Shown here: piece after piece, positions 30,785 to 38,724 of the stretch
Layout of the letters: each line of letters opens with the position of its first letter
Numbering within the stretch: the first letter of the stretch is position 1
NCBI RefSeq assembly: GCF_030345075.1
Contig: NZ_CP128361.1
Location: 1 to 64,000, forward strand
Length of the DNA stretch: 64,000 nucleotides
Direction of reading: 5' to 3'
From: Solwaraspora sp. WMMA2065
GTDB lineage: Bacteria; Actinomycetota; Actinomycetes; Mycobacteriales; Micromonosporaceae
The notes under the pieces: generated by a model
The model's input: only the letters and a program-made list of their open reading frames with translations
Told to the model about the DNA's origin: nothing
Database searches by the model: none
Program-made: the position numbers and the translations under genes

Positions 30785-31762
30785 TCAGCCCTTGACGCTG
30801 CCGGCCAGCAGCCCTCGGACGAAATACCGCTGCAGGGAGAGGAAGACGATCAACGGCACGATGATCGAGACGAAGGCACCGGACGTCAGGCGTTGCCACT
30901 GGTCACCTCGGGTGCCGGCGAGTTCGGCCAGCCGTACCGTCAGTGGCGCCACCCGACTCTCACCACCCGCGAAGATCAACGCGACGAGCAGGTCGTTCCA
31001 GACCCAGAGGAACTGGAAGATGCCGAACGCGGCCAGCGCCGGGGCGATCAGCGGCAGCACGATGGTCCGGAATATCTTCGGGTGGCTGGCCCCGTCGACC
31101 CGGGCCGCCTCCATCAGGTCCTTGGGCAGCTGCGACACGAAGTTGTGCAGCAGGAACACCCCCAGCGGCAGGGCGAAGCAGGTGTGCGCGAACCAGACCT
31201 GGACATAGCGTTCGTAGCTGTCCAGCCCCCAGGGTGGGGTGATGGTGACGCCGCCGATGGTGGTGCCCTGCGAGAAGAACCGCAGCAACGGCACCAGCGC
31301 CATCTGCAGCGGCACGATCTGAAGCGCGAAGATGCAGATGTAGATCAGGTCCCGGCCGCGGAAGTTGATCCAGGCCAGCGCATACGCGGCCAGTGCCGCG
31401 AAGGCCAGCGGGAACAGCACCGACGGGATGGTGATCACCAGTGAGTTGATGAAGTAGCTGGACAACTGCCCGGACGACGAGGACCGGCCGAACAGTACGT
31501 CCTGGTAGTTCTGCAGGGTGACCTGCGGGTTGGTGAAGAAGGTCCACCAACCGGTGGTCCGGATCTCCTCAGCCGGTCGGAACGAGGAGACGAACAGACC
31601 GAAGGTCGGAATGGTCCAGATCACCGCGATGACGATCGCGACGATCGTCGCCGTCGGGGTGTTGAGCCGCTTGCGGACCCGGCCGACCCGGGTACGGGGC
31701 CGTTCCTCCCCGCTGCTGGCCGGAGCGGCCACGGGGGGCGTGGTGGTGGTCACGGGTGTCAC
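30785..31762 (-). CDS. Carbohydrate ABC transporter permease (MalG type)
   Basis: 325-residue inner-membrane permease with six hydrophobic segments and the cytoplasmic EAA loop (EAARVDGASHPKIFRTIVLP) that contacts the ATPase. The N-terminal tail (about 1-30) is hydrophilic and basic. The GTG start overlaps the stop of the upstream permease in a GTGA arrangement, giving translational coupling. With the other permease it forms the channel for the sugar captured by the lipoprotein. The operon has no ATPase, so a shared one such as MsiK is expected elsewhere, as is known for streptomycete sugar importers. Confidence 0.94.
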   Translation of the reverse strand: MTPVTTTTPPVAAPASSGEERPRTRVGRVRKRLNTPTATIVAIVIAVIWTIPTFGLFVSSFRPAEEIRTTGWWTFFTNPQVTLQNYQDVLFGRSSSSGQLSSYFINSLVITIPSVLFPLAFAALAAYALAWINFRGRDLIYICIFALQIVPLQMALVPLLRFFSQGTTIGGVTITPPWGLDSYERYVQVWFAHTCFALPLGVFLLHNFVSQLPKDLMEAARVDGASHPKIFRTIVLPLIAPALAAFGIFQFLWVWNDLLVALIFAGGESRVAPLTVRLAELAGTRGDQWQRLTSGAFVSIIVPLIVFLSLQRYFVRGLLAGSVKG

Positions 31763-32823
31763 ACCTCCCGCTGCTTGCGCAGGTTACGGATCTGGTAGAT
31801 GACGATCGGGATGACCAGCACGAACAGGAACACCGCCAGGGCCGAGCCGTAGCCGTTCTGGCCGTAACGGAACGCCTGGTTGTACATCTCGTTGGCGATC
31901 ACACCGGTGTCGTAGTTGCCGTTGGTCATCGTCCGGACGATGTCGAAGACCTTCAGGGTGGCGATCGAGATGGTCACCACCACGACGATCAGCGCCGGGC
32001 GGATGCTCGGCATGGTGACCCGCCAGAACATCTGCCAGGCGTTCACCCCGTCTAGGCGGGCGGCTTCGATGATGTCGGCCGGGATCGCCTTGATCGCGGC
32101 GGAGAGCACCACCATCGCGAACCCGGCCTGGATCCAGATCATCACCACGATCAGCAGCAGCGTGTTCAGCGGGGCGTTGAGCTGCAGCCAGCGCTGCGGC
32201 TCGAAGCCGAACAGGGTGACCAGGTAGTTGAGCAGGCCGTACTGCTCCTGTTCGCCGCCCCGGTACGCGTAGACGAACCGCCAGATGATGCTGGCGCCGA
32301 CGAAGGAGATCGCCATCGGCATGAAGACCAGCGACTTGGCCAGCGCCTCGAACCGGGCCTTGTCCACCATGATCGCGTAGAGCAGGCCGATCGCGGTCGC
32401 CACCGTCGGCACCAGGATCACCCAGATCAGGGTGTTGGTCAGCACCTGGATGATCTCGTCCTGGGAGAACATCCAGCGGTAGTTCTCCAGGCCGACCCAG
32501 TTCTCGCTGCGTCCGTCCATGAACGACAGGACGGTGGTGCGCAGGGCCGGAATGACCAGCCCGATGCCGAGTAGCAGCAGGGCCGGCAGCAGAAAGAACA
32601 GGCCGAACAGGCCTTCGCCGCCGCGCCGGGGTCGGCCGATCGGCATCGATCCGCCACCACCGCCGGCGCTGGCCGCGATCAGCCGCTGCTCCCGTCGGCG
32701 GGCGAACCAGCTCGGCACCGCGTCGAGCAACAGCAGCATGCCGCCGACGATCACCACAAACGCGATCAGGCCGTACAGCAGCATCAACAGCTTCGGGTAC
32801 TGCTCAGCGAAGTCGAAGTACAT
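31759..32823 (-). CDS. Carbohydrate ABC transporter permease (MalF type)
   Basis: About 354 residues. Membrane segments include an N-terminal helix (about 11-34), a cytoplasmic Arg-rich stretch (FARRREQR) and the family core. The EAA loop reads EAARLDGVNAWQMFWRVTMP. The ATG at 32823 is preferred because GGGAGG stands six bases before it. It pairs with the MalG-type permease through a 4-base stop/start overlap and lies about 90 bases after the binding-protein gene. Role: membrane channel half for alpha-glucoside import. Confidence 0.94.
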   Translation of the reverse strand: MYFDFAEQYPKLLMLLYGLIAFVVIVGGMLLLLDAVPSWFARRREQRLIAASAGGGGGSMPIGRPRRGGEGLFGLFFLLPALLLLGIGLVIPALRTTVLSFMDGRSENWVGLENYRWMFSQDEIIQVLTNTLIWVILVPTVATAIGLLYAIMVDKARFEALAKSLVFMPMAISFVGASIIWRFVYAYRGGEQEQYGLLNYLVTLFGFEPQRWLQLNAPLNTLLLIVVMIWIQAGFAMVVLSAAIKAIPADIIEAARLDGVNAWQMFWRVTMPSIRPALIVVVVTISIATLKVFDIVRTMTNGNYDTGVIANEMYNQAFRYGQNGYGSALAVFLFVLVIPIVIYQIRNLRKQREV

Positions 32824-32912
32824 CCGCCCTCCCAACGGATCGTCGACCGGAGCCAGCTATGGCGCGGCCGGCCCACCCCCGGTGTGCTCGTGGGTGGGCC
32901 GGCCGCGTGGTG

Positions 32913-34259
32913 TCAGCTGGTCGGCCAGGAGCCTTCGATGTAGTCGAGGGTCTCGGCGGTGCTCTGGCCGCTGAGCCAGTCCACCATGCCGCGCCAGAAG
33001 GTGCCCGCGCCGACCGCGGCCGGCATCAGGTCCGAACCGTCGAAGCGGAACGTGGTGTTCTCGTCCTGCAGGATCTCCACGGAGAGCCGGTCGATCGGGT
33101 TCTCCACGTTGGCGATGTCCAGCCCGCTGTTGGCCGACACCCAGTTGCCGAGCGAGGCCCGGCTGTTGGCGTACTCCGGCGAGGCCAGGTAGGTCTGCAC
33201 CGCCTGGACCTCGGGCCGGTCGGCGAAGGCCACGGTGAACTCGCCACCGCCGAGGACCGGCTGGCCGGCGCTCGGGTCGTTGGTCGGGAAGTAGAACGCG
33301 AAGACTTCGCCGTCCTCGGCCACCTCGGTGCCCTCCGGCCACTGGTTGGCGTAGAAGCTGGCCTGCCGGTGCAGCGCGCAGTCACCGTCGAGGATCGGGG
33401 TGCCGGCATCCTGGAACGAGGTCGCGGTGATGCTGTCCACGCCACCGAAGCCGCCGTTGACGTACTCCTCGTTCTTGAGGATCGAGCCGGCCTGGTCGAC
33501 GGCCTCGGCGACCCGCGGGTCGTTGAACGGGATGTCGTGGGTGGTCCACTGGTCGTAGACCTCCGGCGTCTGGGTCCGGAGCATGATGTCCTCGATCCAG
33601 TCGGTGGCCGGCCAGCCGGTGGCGTCACCGGACTCGACCCCGACGCACCACGGCTTGGTGCCGGTGGTGGCGACCTCGTCGCTGAGCGCGATCAGCTCGT
33701 CCCAGGTCTCCGGCACGGTCCAGCCGTTGTCGGCGAACATGCTGGGCGAGTACCAGACGAAGGACTTGACGTTGGAGCCGAGCGGGGCGCCGTAGAAGGT
33801 GCCGTCGACCGTGCCGTACGCCAGCCAGTCCTCGCTGTAGTTGGCCTCGGCCATCGCCTTGGTCTCGTCGGAGGCGGCCTGCAGCTGGCCGGCCTCGGCG
33901 AACCGCCCGAGCAGGCCGGGCTGCGGGATGAAGGCGATGTCCGGCGGGTTGCCGCCGTCCACCCGCACCTGCAGCTGGGCTTCGAACTCGCCACTGCCCT
34001 CGTAGCGGATGTCGATGCCGGTGCAGTCGACGAACTCGCTCCAGGACTGCTCGAGCAGGTCCGCCTCGGCGTCACGGATCGAGGCGTAGATCGTCACCTC
34101 GGTGCCGTCGTTGCCCTGGTAGTCACTGTATGGGGCGCATTCCTCGGAATCCGGGTCCGCGCTGGTGCCGCTGTCGGAAACACACGCCGTCGAGGCGAGG
34201 GCCAGCCCGAGCACGCTGGCGAGCGCGAAGGCCTGGCGTGGTCTGGTGAAGACCGCCAT
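32913..34259 (-). CDS. Sugar-binding lipoprotein of ABC importer
   Basis: About 448 residues. Signal peptide ASVLGLALASTAC ends in a lipobox Cys near residue 26, so the protein is tethered outside the membrane. The mature part is an extracellular solute-binding protein family 1 fold (for example IAFIPQPGLLGRFAEAGQLQ, then DNGWTVPETWDELIALS). ATG 34259 is chosen because AGGAAGGGAG precedes it; upstream in-frame codons would spoil the signal peptide. It is the first gene of the sugar operon. It should deliver alpha-glucosides to the two permeases; the substrate is inferred from the alpha-glucosidase in the same operon. Confidence 0.93.
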   Translation of the reverse strand: MAVFTRPRQAFALASVLGLALASTACVSDSGTSADPDSEECAPYSDYQGNDGTEVTIYASIRDAEADLLEQSWSEFVDCTGIDIRYEGSGEFEAQLQVRVDGGNPPDIAFIPQPGLLGRFAEAGQLQAASDETKAMAEANYSEDWLAYGTVDGTFYGAPLGSNVKSFVWYSPSMFADNGWTVPETWDELIALSDEVATTGTKPWCVGVESGDATGWPATDWIEDIMLRTQTPEVYDQWTTHDIPFNDPRVAEAVDQAGSILKNEEYVNGGFGGVDSITATSFQDAGTPILDGDCALHRQASFYANQWPEGTEVAEDGEVFAFYFPTNDPSAGQPVLGGGEFTVAFADRPEVQAVQTYLASPEYANSRASLGNWVSANSGLDIANVENPIDRLSVEILQDENTTFRFDGSDLMPAAVGAGTFWRGMVDWLSGQSTAETLDYIEGSWPTS

Positions 34260-34343
34260 GGAGCGTTCTCCCTTCCTAGCCGGCGGGCCCCGCGTCCCTG
34301 CGGTCTGGCTGCGCCGGTCGGTTGCTGTCTGGGCGTCTTCATA

Positions 34344-34357
34344 TGTAAGCGCTTGCA
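34344..34357. promoter_or_regulatory. Predicted LacI-family operator of the alpha-glucoside operon
   Basis: TGTAAGCGCTTGCA is a near-perfect palindrome with the central AAGCGCTT typical of LacI-family sites for maltose and alpha-glucoside genes in actinobacteria. It lies about 85 bases upstream of the binding-protein ATG, where a repressor would cover the promoter. The LacI protein encoded in the operon is the obvious candidate to bind it. Confidence 0.75.
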
Positions 34358-34422
34358 ATGGAAGCGCGTCCAGTCCTGACCAGCTACGAGCCAGTAACGA
34401 TTCGGAAACCTTGACCCGCTAC

Positions 34423-34881
34423 TCAGCTGTTGAGCTGCCAGATGGACAGGTTCAGCGCGGCGGCGAAGGTGACCCAGCCCCAGTACGGGACCATCAGCAG
34501 GGCGGCTGGTCGCCACACCCGCCAGAACAGCACCACGGTGCCACCGACGAGCAGCCAGAGGAGCACGATCTCAGCGAACGCCAGACCGTACCGGCCGGCG
34601 GCGAAGAACAGCGGTGTCCAGGCGGCGTTGAGCACCAGTTGGGCCAGCCAACTGGCGATCGCCAGGCCGACGCCGGCGCGCCGCCAGACGGTGAATCCGG
34701 CGACGGCGATCAGCACGTACAGGATGGTCCAAACCGGGCTGAACAGCCAGGACGGCGGTGCCCAGGACGGCTGGACCAGTTCGGCGTAACGGGAACCGGC
34801 GTCGCGGGCGGCGAACGCCCCGACCGCTGCGGCCGCCGCCACCAGGCCGAGGAACACCGGGAAACCCCACCACGAGCGCAT
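34423..34881 (-). CDS. tspO: TspO/MBR family membrane protein
   Basis: 152 residues with five hydrophobic segments, matching TspO length and topology. The signature PSWAPPSWLFSPVWTILY (about 38-55) and Trp-rich loops (NAAWTPLFF) are characteristic. TspO proteins bind porphyrins and related ligands in the membrane and are linked to oxidative stress. The gene appears monocistronic, running away from the sugar operon promoter. Start ATG at 34881. Confidence 0.92.
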   Translation of the reverse strand: MRSWWGFPVFLGLVAAAAAVGAFAARDAGSRYAELVQPSWAPPSWLFSPVWTILYVLIAVAGFTVWRRAGVGLAIASWLAQLVLNAAWTPLFFAAGRYGLAFAEIVLLWLLVGGTVVLFWRVWRPAALLMVPYWGWVTFAAALNLSIWQLNS

Positions 34882-34904
34882 CGCGACTCCAGGAACAGAT
34901 CAGG

Positions 34905-34964
34905 CCGGGGCCGCCGGCGCCGGTCCACGGTGGGGAGGACCGGGCCGGTTCCGGCGGCCCCGGC
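34905..34964 (-). terminator. Strong GC-rich hairpin after the 47-residue membrane peptide gene
   Basis: Two arms rich in GGCCGCCGG and CCGGCGGCC flank a short loop near 34930, pairing over about 20 bases with small bulges. It lies between the stop at 35029 and the tspO start, so it fits a terminator for the upstream peptide gene. No U-tract is evident, as is common in high-GC actinobacteria. Confidence 0.5.
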
Positions 34965-35028
34965 AGGCTCGGGGTCGATGTGGTCAGGTCGATGTCGGTC
35001 GAAGGAGCCGGGGGTTCGCCCGGCACCG

Positions 35029-35172
35029 TCAAGCGAACAGGCTCACGCCGCCGGGACCGACGAGCAGCCCGACGACGATCAGTACGATGCCCCAGAGCAG
35101 TTGCCGACGGAACAGCGCGAGAACGCCGGCGACGACCAGGACGACTGCGAGAATCCAGAGAAGTAGCTCCAT
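35029..35172 (-). CDS. Small membrane peptide with GPGGVS ending (47 aa)
   Basis: Short frame MELLLWILAVVLVVAGVLAL continuing through a second hydrophobic stretch and ending VGPGGVSLFA. Two membrane-spanning helices are separated by the basic turn FRRQLLW. Tiny proteins of this pattern, with a GPGGxS motif near the C-terminus, occur widely in actinobacteria; the function is not known to me. No convincing Shine-Dalgarno sequence precedes the ATG, but codon composition is GC-rich at third positions as in genes. Confidence 0.65.
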   Translation of the reverse strand: MELLLWILAVVLVVAGVLALFRRQLLWGIVLIVVGLLVGPGGVSLFA

Positions 35173-35221
35173 GGCCGCTGAATACCCTTGCGACCGGCGA
35201 CGGAAACCTTCACCGGTCTGG

Positions 35222-35944
35222 TCAAGGGACCGACCCGGCGAGCGAATACACGCTGTACGCCTGTTTGATCACCGGATGGGCGACGTTACGGACCTGTACC
35301 CCTCCGGGTGTAGTGCCCCGCTCCGTGCCGAAATGGGCGTGACCGTGCACCGCCAGGTCGGTCGGTGCCGCGTCAATCGCCTCGGCCAGCAGGTAGGAGC
35401 CGAGGAACGGGTAGATCTCGGGCGGCTCGCCGGTGAGCGTCTCCGGCACCGGCGAATAGTGGGTCAACGCCACCCGTACATCGCAGTCCAGGTCGACCAG
35501 CGCCGCCCCTAGCCGGTCGGCGGCGTCCGCCGTGGTGGCGACGAACGCCTTCATCTCCGGCTCACCGAACCGGCTGGCGCACCGCCCGGCGAACCCGCCG
35601 CCGAACCCCTTGACCCCGGCCACCCCGAGCCGGCCGCCGGGGCAGTCCACCACCACGCCGTCGCCGTCAAGCACCGTGACCCCCGCGTCGTTGAGTATCC
35701 CGACCAGCTGCGGCACCTGGTCACAGTGGTGGTCGTGATTGCCCAGCACCGCCACCACCGGGACCGGCAGATCCCCGAACTCGTCGGCCACGCACCGCGC
35801 CTGCGACTCCGTTCCGTGGCGGGTCAGGTCGCCGGCCAGCAGTAGGACGTCGGCCCGGTCGCCGAGCTGCGCCAACGCCGGCCGGAACCGGCCCAGCACG
35901 TCGCTGTCCATGTGCACGTCTCCGACAGCCGCGACGCGGATCAC
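35222..35944 (-). CDS. Metallophosphoesterase
   Basis: 240 residues of the calcineurin-like phosphoesterase fold. Metal-site motifs are in order: GDVHMD (near 8-13), LAGDLTRHG, GNHDHH (near 67-72), THYSP and GHAHFG near the C-terminus. Two metal ions at this site hydrolyse phosphodiesters or phosphomonoesters; the natural substrate is unknown. GTG start overlaps the stop of the BON-domain gene (GTGA), so the two are one transcription and translation unit. No signal peptide, so cytoplasmic. Confidence 0.9.
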   Translation of the reverse strand: MIRVAAVGDVHMDSDVLGRFRPALAQLGDRADVLLLAGDLTRHGTESQARCVADEFGDLPVPVVAVLGNHDHHCDQVPQLVGILNDAGVTVLDGDGVVVDCPGGRLGVAGVKGFGGGFAGRCASRFGEPEMKAFVATTADAADRLGAALVDLDCDVRVALTHYSPVPETLTGEPPEIYPFLGSYLLAEAIDAAPTDLAVHGHAHFGTERGTTPGGVQVRNVAHPVIKQAYSVYSLAGSVP

Positions 35945-36231
35945 GACAACTCCTCCGCCTCGGTGGGCGCGGTGGTCCGACTGACGACGATGTCGACGAT
36001 CAGGCGTACGCCGGGAAAGCGCTCGGCCACCAGCCGGACGATCTCCGCCCGCCGGTGGGCGCTCTCGACCTCGCCGCACAGCGCCAGGCTGTGGTCCCGG
36101 CGGGAGACACCCACCCCCTGCTCGGCGATGTCGGCGTGCTCGCTGAGCATCCGCTGCACCGCCGCCTCGGTGTAGCCGTCCAGCCGGTCCGGCCCGGTCT
36201 GTCGCATCGACTGCCCCGATGTCCGGGTCAT
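35941..36231 (-). CDS. BON domain protein
   Basis: 96 residues with one BON-type domain (about 15-85, ending GVRLIVDIVVS after a Gly-containing turn). BON domains are small lipid- or ligand-binding modules, often in stress proteins. The chosen ATG 36231 has an almost ideal AGGAGGTGGGG site six bases ahead. It is cotranscribed with the metallophosphoesterase and divergent from the kinase gene. No signal peptide is seen, so it is probably cytoplasmic rather than the periplasmic OsmY type. Confidence 0.8.
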   Translation of the reverse strand: MTRTSGQSMRQTGPDRLDGYTEAAVQRMLSEHADIAEQGVGVSRRDHSLALCGEVESAHRRAEIVRLVAERFPGVRLIVDIVVSRTTAPTEAEELS

Positions 36232-36505
36232 TGCCCCACCTCCTGGCTGTCGTCGGGTGCACGTCGGTGGCATACCCGTTCCCGGCCGGTTCGTGCGTGC
36301 GGGCGCGGCGCGGCGCGTGGCAGTGGGCGAGCGGGGTGACGACGTGCACGTGCTCGCTACCGTTGGGAAGGTGCTCGTCACAGTGACCCATGCGCCACCG
36401 TCACCACCATCACCGTCCCGGCCCGCGTCTCGCCCGCTGTCGCCCGTACAGTCCACGTCGTCAGCCGTGCCGCCATGCCCGCCACCGGACCCCGCAGGGA
36501 GCACA

Positions 36506-37189
36506 GTGGACGCCGATCCGGCCTGGTCGCCGCCGGACGGGCTGCGACGGATCGCGTTGGTGGGCATCGACGGGGTCGGCAAGACCACTCAGGCGCACCT
36601 GCTGGCCGAGGCGCTGACCGCCGCCGGCCGGCCCGCCCGGTACTGGCGCAACGCCGGCGGTCGACGCTGGCTCGACCGGTTCGCGGTCCGGATCGGCCGC
36701 CCGGATGCCCGGCGGATGGTCGGCCGTGGCGGGCTGATGTTCCTGGAGGCGTTGCTGCGCTGGCTCGCGATCGCCCGGTCGGTGCTCGGCTCGCGTCGAG
36801 TGATCGCGGTGATGGACCGGTACGCGGTATGCCAGTACGCCAGCATCCGCACCCACGGCGCCGGCCGCTGGGAACGGCTCGCCCGGCTGGCGTACCGGGT
36901 GTTTCCCCGACCGGACGTGACGTTCCTGCTCTGGCTGCCGCCCGCCGAAGCGGCCCGTCGGATCGACGCTCGGGGCACCGACCACGAGTCGCTGGAGTTC
37001 CTGGCGACCAGCGCGGCGGCCTACGGGTCGCTGCCGGAGGCCGCCGGGTTCGTGGTGATCGACGCCCGGGGCCCGGCCGCCCAGGTCGCTGCAAAGATCC
37101 GGCAGCGGCTGACCGACGGGCGGCTGACCGACGGGCGGCCGGCCGGCGCGTCGTGGTGGCCGGATCAGGACGATTCGCGCGCGTCGTGA
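36506..37189 (+). CDS. Thymidylate kinase-like P-loop protein
   Basis: About 227 residues. The P-loop GIDGVGKTT (about 20-28) and MDRYAV in the middle resemble the DRY/DRF phosphate-site motif of dTMP kinases. The lid region is Arg-rich. The protein probably phosphorylates a nucleoside monophosphate, but conservation is loose, so a relative with another substrate is possible. GTG 36506 is chosen because GCAGGGAG lies just before it; the frame is open much further upstream with low-complexity Pro/Ser codons that look non-coding. The C-terminal tail contains a repeated RLTDGRLTDGR from a short tandem duplication. Confidence 0.8.
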   Translation: MDADPAWSPPDGLRRIALVGIDGVGKTTQAHLLAEALTAAGRPARYWRNAGGRRWLDRFAVRIGRPDARRMVGRGGLMFLEALLRWLAIARSVLGSRRVIAVMDRYAVCQYASIRTHGAGRWERLARLAYRVFPRPDVTFLLWLPPAEAARRIDARGTDHESLEFLATSAAAYGSLPEAAGFVVIDARGPAAQVAAKIRQRLTDGRLTDGRPAGASWWPDQDDSRAS

Positions 37190-37577
37190 CCCGATCGTCG
37201 GTGCCTGCCCGGGCGGTGATGAACCGTGCAACCCGCTCGGGCCGTACTCCTGGCCAGGACCAACCGGCCGGCGGGCAGTGACGAGGATCGCAGGAGGGGT
37301 AGTGACGGGAATCGCTGCGCCTTGCCAGGTGTCGTGGTGTGCTGGAAGCCTGCCACACCCCGCCGACCTCAATGAATCGGGCCGTCGGCCGGCCCGACGC
37401 GGCGCGGCGATCGAGGAGCCTGGCAGGAAACGCCAATCCCGTTCACAGCAATTATTCAGGCAATCGTGTCAGCTTCGACTCACGAGACGGAATCCCTGAC
37501 GCGTCTCATCTGTTGTGTAGGTGTCGGCGCCATACGGCGGGGCCTGCCACATCAGGTTCGCCGGATCGGAGGCAGAC
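37190..37577. other. Intergenic region upstream of sigma factor gene
   Basis: About 390 bases without a convincing gene. It is less GC-rich than its flanks near 37440-37520. A weak promoter-like pair, CTGACG (37496) and TAGGTG (37518) spaced 16 bases, could drive the sigma factor gene. Nothing else was recognised. Confidence 0.35.
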
Positions 37578-38600
37578 GTGACGGGGGAGAGGCTGATGGA
37601 GATGCGCATCGCAGGTGACAGGGCACGACGTGGGGTTAACGAGGGGACCGTGAGCAACGTGGAGAAGACGATGGCTTTGCGGACCGACGAGGTCGCCGAG
37701 GAGCGGGACCTCGTTGGCGTCTACCTGCATGAGATCTCCCGCACGCCGCTTCTCGACGCGGCCCGGGAAGTCGACCTCTCCAAGGCGATCGAGGCCGGCC
37801 TGTACGCGGAACACCTGCTGGAGCAGGGTGTGCCGCGGGCCGGGGTGAGCCGCGAGGAGTTGGAGCGGCTGGTCGTCGAGGGCGAGCGGGCGAAGGACCT
37901 GTTCATCCGGGCCAACCTGCGTCTGGTGGTGTCGATCGCCCGCCGCTACGTCCGGTCCGGGATGCCGATGCTGGACCTGATCCAGGAGGGCAACACCGGT
38001 CTGGTCCGCGCGGTGGAGAAGTTCGACTACGAGCGTGGTTTCAAGTTCTCCACCTACGCGACCTGGTGGATCCGGCAGGCCATCAGCCGGGCGATCGCCC
38101 AGCAGGAGCGGACCGTACGGCTTCCGGTGCACCTTGTCGAGGACGTCAACCGGATGCGCAACGTCGCCCGCCAGTTGACCCGCGAGCTCGGTTCGGACCC
38201 CGAGCCGGAGCAGATCGCCGCCTCGCTCGGCGTGCCGGTCGAACGGGTGCACGAGCTGGTGCGGTGGTCGCAGGACACGGTGTCGTTGGACACCCCGGTC
38301 GGCGACGACGGCGACACCAACCTGGGCGACCTGGTGGCCGACAGCGACGCCCCGTCGCCGGAGGACATCGTGCTGACCGGGCTGGAGCGGCAGCGGATCG
38401 AGGGTCTGCTCAACCACCTGGACGACCGGTCCGCCGGCATCATGCGGGCCCGGTACGGCCTGGAGGACGGGCGGGAGCACTCGCTGACCGAGGTCGCGTC
38501 GCGCTTCTCGCTGTCCCGGGAGCGCATCCGTCAGCTGGAGATCCAGGCACTGGGCCGGCTGCGGGAGCTGGCCCGGGCAGAAGGGCTGCAGGCCGCCTGA
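37578..38600 (+). CDS. RNA polymerase sigma factor, RpoD/SigA-like (group 1/2)
   Basis: About 340 residues. Region 1.2 (DLVGVYLHEISRTPLLDA), region 2 (ANLRLVVSIARRYVRSGMP, FKFSTYATWWIRQAI), region 3 and region 4 HTH (LTEVASRFSLSRERIRQLE) are complete. The long acidic region 1.1 of a main housekeeping sigma is missing, so it is more likely a group 2, SigB/HrdD-like alternative that still reads vegetative-type promoters. GTG 37578 has GGAGG five bases ahead; ATG 37596, behind GGGGGAGAGG, is a close alternative. It converges on the NlpC/P60 gene and ends before a long hairpin. Confidence 0.93.
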   Translation: MTGERLMEMRIAGDRARRGVNEGTVSNVEKTMALRTDEVAEERDLVGVYLHEISRTPLLDAAREVDLSKAIEAGLYAEHLLEQGVPRAGVSREELERLVVEGERAKDLFIRANLRLVVSIARRYVRSGMPMLDLIQEGNTGLVRAVEKFDYERGFKFSTYATWWIRQAISRAIAQQERTVRLPVHLVEDVNRMRNVARQLTRELGSDPEPEQIAASLGVPVERVHELVRWSQDTVSLDTPVGDDGDTNLGDLVADSDAPSPEDIVLTGLERQRIEGLLNHLDDRSAGIMRARYGLEDGREHSLTEVASRFSLSRERIRQLEIQALGRLRELARAEGLQAA

Positions 38601-38646
38601 CGAACTGACCGCAGGCGACCTGACCCGCCGACGAACCGACAGACTA

Positions 38647-38710
38647 CCGACGAACTGCCGACGGCCCGGCATCCGCGCTAGCGGATGCCGGGCCGTCGGC
38701 AGTTCGTCGG
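38647..38710. terminator. Perfect 30-bp stem, bidirectional terminator
   Basis: Arms 38647-38676 and 38681-38710 are exact reverse complements with a 4-base loop (GCTA). The structure sits between the converging sigma factor gene and NlpC/P60 gene, ending 15 bases before the latter's stop. It is unusually long and has no mismatch. Confidence 0.85.
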
Positions 38711-38724
38711 GGCGAGCGACCGGG

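Noticed and set aside
36257-36505. N-terminal extension of the thymidylate-kinase-like protein
   Set aside because: The extension is Pro/Ser/Val low-complexity, whereas GTG 36506 has a good Shine-Dalgarno sequence and places the P-loop at the normal distance.
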